Origin: JBFWPF01 sp050250135
Lineage (GTDB): Bacteria > Chlamydiota > Chlamydiia > Chlamydiales > JAFEGQ01
DNA: 15,072 nucleotides
Direction of reading: 5' to 3'
Assembly (NCBI GenBank): GCA_050250135.1
Contig: JBFWPF010000033.1
Location: 1 to 15,072 of the forward strand
Shown: positions 14,419-15,072 of the stretch, in pieces
Numbering within the stretch: position 1 is the first letter of the stretch
How the letters are laid out: every line of letters begins with the position of its first letter
Translations under genes and position numbers: made by a program
The notes under the pieces: model-generated
The model's database searches: none
Seen by the model: the letters and a program-made list of their open reading frames with translations, nothing else
Told to the model about the DNA's origin: nothing

Positions 14419-14646
14419 ATGATCGAGAGTGCCCACCTTTTTCCCCAGTTGAATCGGGACGTTGAGCAACAGATTTGGTCTTTTTTGGATCTCCCTGACC
14501 TGGATCGGGTAGCGATGACCGCAAAGGGGGGGGGCAGGCCTCTATCGGCCACTTTCGCCAGACCCAACCCGAGTGGTGGGTGGTCCGCGAGCTGCGACGA
14601 GATGGGGTCGATGTCGACACGGGAGCTTACCATGAAGCGGGGCTAA
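14419..14646 (+). pseudogene. F-box-like protein, N-terminal part (frame broken at a G9 tract)
   Basis: Residues 1-36 look like an F-box: L-F-P-Q-L-N-R-D-V-E-Q-Q-I-W-S-F-L-D-L (7-25) followed by P-D-L-D-R-V-A-M-T-A-K (26-36), close to the eukaryotic pattern L-P-x-E-x-x-x-x-I-x-x-x-L-x-x-x-D-L. F-boxes recruit Skp1 and so cullin ubiquitin ligases; bacterial versions are known effectors in Legionella and occur in amoeba-associated Chlamydiae. Right after Lys36 the gene runs into nine Gs (14526-14534). The frame that follows to the stop at 14646 looks like noise. With ten Gs the reading passes into the frame used at 14580-15014, giving a protein of about 198 residues. This is either a phase-variable gene in its off state or a decayed one; a sequencing error in the homopolymer is also possible. 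Confidence 0.6.
14526..14534. repeat. G9 homopolymer inside the F-box-like gene
   Basis: Nine consecutive Gs sit at the exact point where the sensible reading frame changes. Such tracts vary in length by slipped-strand mispairing; poly-G switching is known in other bacteria and in pmp genes of Chlamydia. Gain of one G (or loss of two) restores a continuous frame. Confidence 0.8.
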
Positions 14647-15014
14647 AGGCTGTTAAGACGTGTAGCGAGCTCTGGGGGAAGGAAAAGGCCGAGTGGGATA
14701 AAGAGCACGTGCCGCAAGCGCAAGAGATAGAGCGGCTAACTGCTGAATTCAGTAGGTTGGACTCTCATTGTGATCGCCTTTGGCAAGGCTGCCAAGGGCT
14801 ATTTCTTTCCTTCGCGCTCTTCGTGGTTGTAGGGGACGTTTTGAGCGACTCAGGGCTGAAATTGGTTCTTCTACAAGGTGCGCCCCTTGCACTAGGATCA
14901 GTTTGCTTGTGGGAGCTTAGGTCCCACTATCACGGCGAGGCGCAGCGTGTGCCGCGACAATTATCTTTGCCGGCTGACGACAACTATCTTTGCCGGTTGG
15001 CGATGATCAGCTGA
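14580..15014 (+). pseudogene. Continuation of the F-box-like protein: coiled coil and paired hydrophobic segments
   Basis: The open frame starts only with a GTG at 14580 without a ribosome binding site. Sensible protein continues upstream in the same frame to the G9 tract (Q-P-E-W-W-V-V-R-E-L across the GTG). It is therefore best seen as the C-terminal part of the gene beginning at 14419. Counting from the GTG, residues about 30-67 are charged and helical (coiled-coil-like). Residues 73-88 and 93-112 are two hydrophobic stretches separated by a short S-D-S-G turn. This bilobed hydrophobic hairpin is the hallmark of chlamydial inclusion membrane (Inc) proteins. The last residues fall in a 23-bp tandem duplication (14956-15001). 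An F-box protein anchored in a vacuole membrane is an inference. The gene lies just outside the right lpdA repeat. Confidence 0.5.
14956..15001. repeat. Imperfect 23-bp tandem repeat at the 3' end of the F-box-like gene
   Basis: Two adjacent 23-base units (14956-14978 and 14979-15001) share 20 of 23 positions, each containing TATCTTTGCCGG. Because 23 is not a multiple of three, the duplication shifts frame between units and has probably altered the C-terminus (now ending C-R-L-A-M-I-S). No function is evident. Confidence 0.75.
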
Positions 15015-15072
15015 AAACAAAAAAGTCCTAGCATCTTCTACCATCAAGGCTTTTCGGCCTTCAGCAAGAGGT

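Noticed and set aside
15046..15061. AAGGC/GCCTT hairpin near the right edge as a terminator of the F-box-like gene
   Set aside because: The stem has five pairs and no T-run follows on the plus strand before the window ends. The A-run lies upstream instead and too far away to serve the minus strand convincingly.

Overview
The window reads as a GC-rich bacterial chromosome segment, most likely from an amoeba- or protist-associated member of the Chlamydiota (inference). Grounds for this: the core genes (SucA of 905 aa, short SucB, Lnt of 545 aa) have lengths I associate with chlamydial orthologues, and they sit beside eukaryote-like F-box, LRR and WD40 genes plus a protein with an Inc-like pair of hydrophobic segments. 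No rRNA, tRNA or CRISPR array was seen.

Left part (1-3383): the first codons of an IS5/IS4-type transposase run off the left edge on the minus strand. A minus-strand DoxX-like membrane protein follows. Divergent from it are an RsmB/NOP-type RNA m5C methyltransferase and an overlapping lipoprotein N-acyltransferase (lnt).

Central part (3434-8590): a tightly overlapping sucA-sucB-lpdA operon encodes a complete 2-oxoglutarate dehydrogenase complex (E1, E2, E3). The E2 has a proline-rich linker where a peripheral subunit-binding domain is normally found.

Accessory island (8587-14328): three plus-strand genes with less GC-biased codons encode an ASCH-domain protein with a disordered arginine-rich N-terminus, an LRR-WD40(x7)-LRR protein, and a 985-residue fusion. 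The fusion has a signal-peptide-like leader, a full acetyl-CoA synthetase, and about 300 further residues that resemble an arylamine N-acetyltransferase (Cys749/His787/Asp809, with the 38-residue Cys-His spacing of NATs). The island is bounded by a near-perfect 72-bp direct repeat (70/72 identical; first 68 exact) of the 3' end of lpdA. Both differences are silent (Leu-stop in each copy). This is the architecture left by an element that integrates into the 3' end of a housekeeping gene and restores its frame, though no integrase is visible.

Right part (14329-15072): an AT-rich promoter region leads into an F-box-like gene whose frame is broken at a G9 tract. One extra G would join the F-box to a coiled coil and a bilobed hydrophobic hairpin, so the gene is either phase-variable or decaying. 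The right-hand genes suggest a host-interaction module (substrate-binding repeats, F-box, possible acetylation enzyme) inserted beside core TCA-cycle genes. That functional link is inference.
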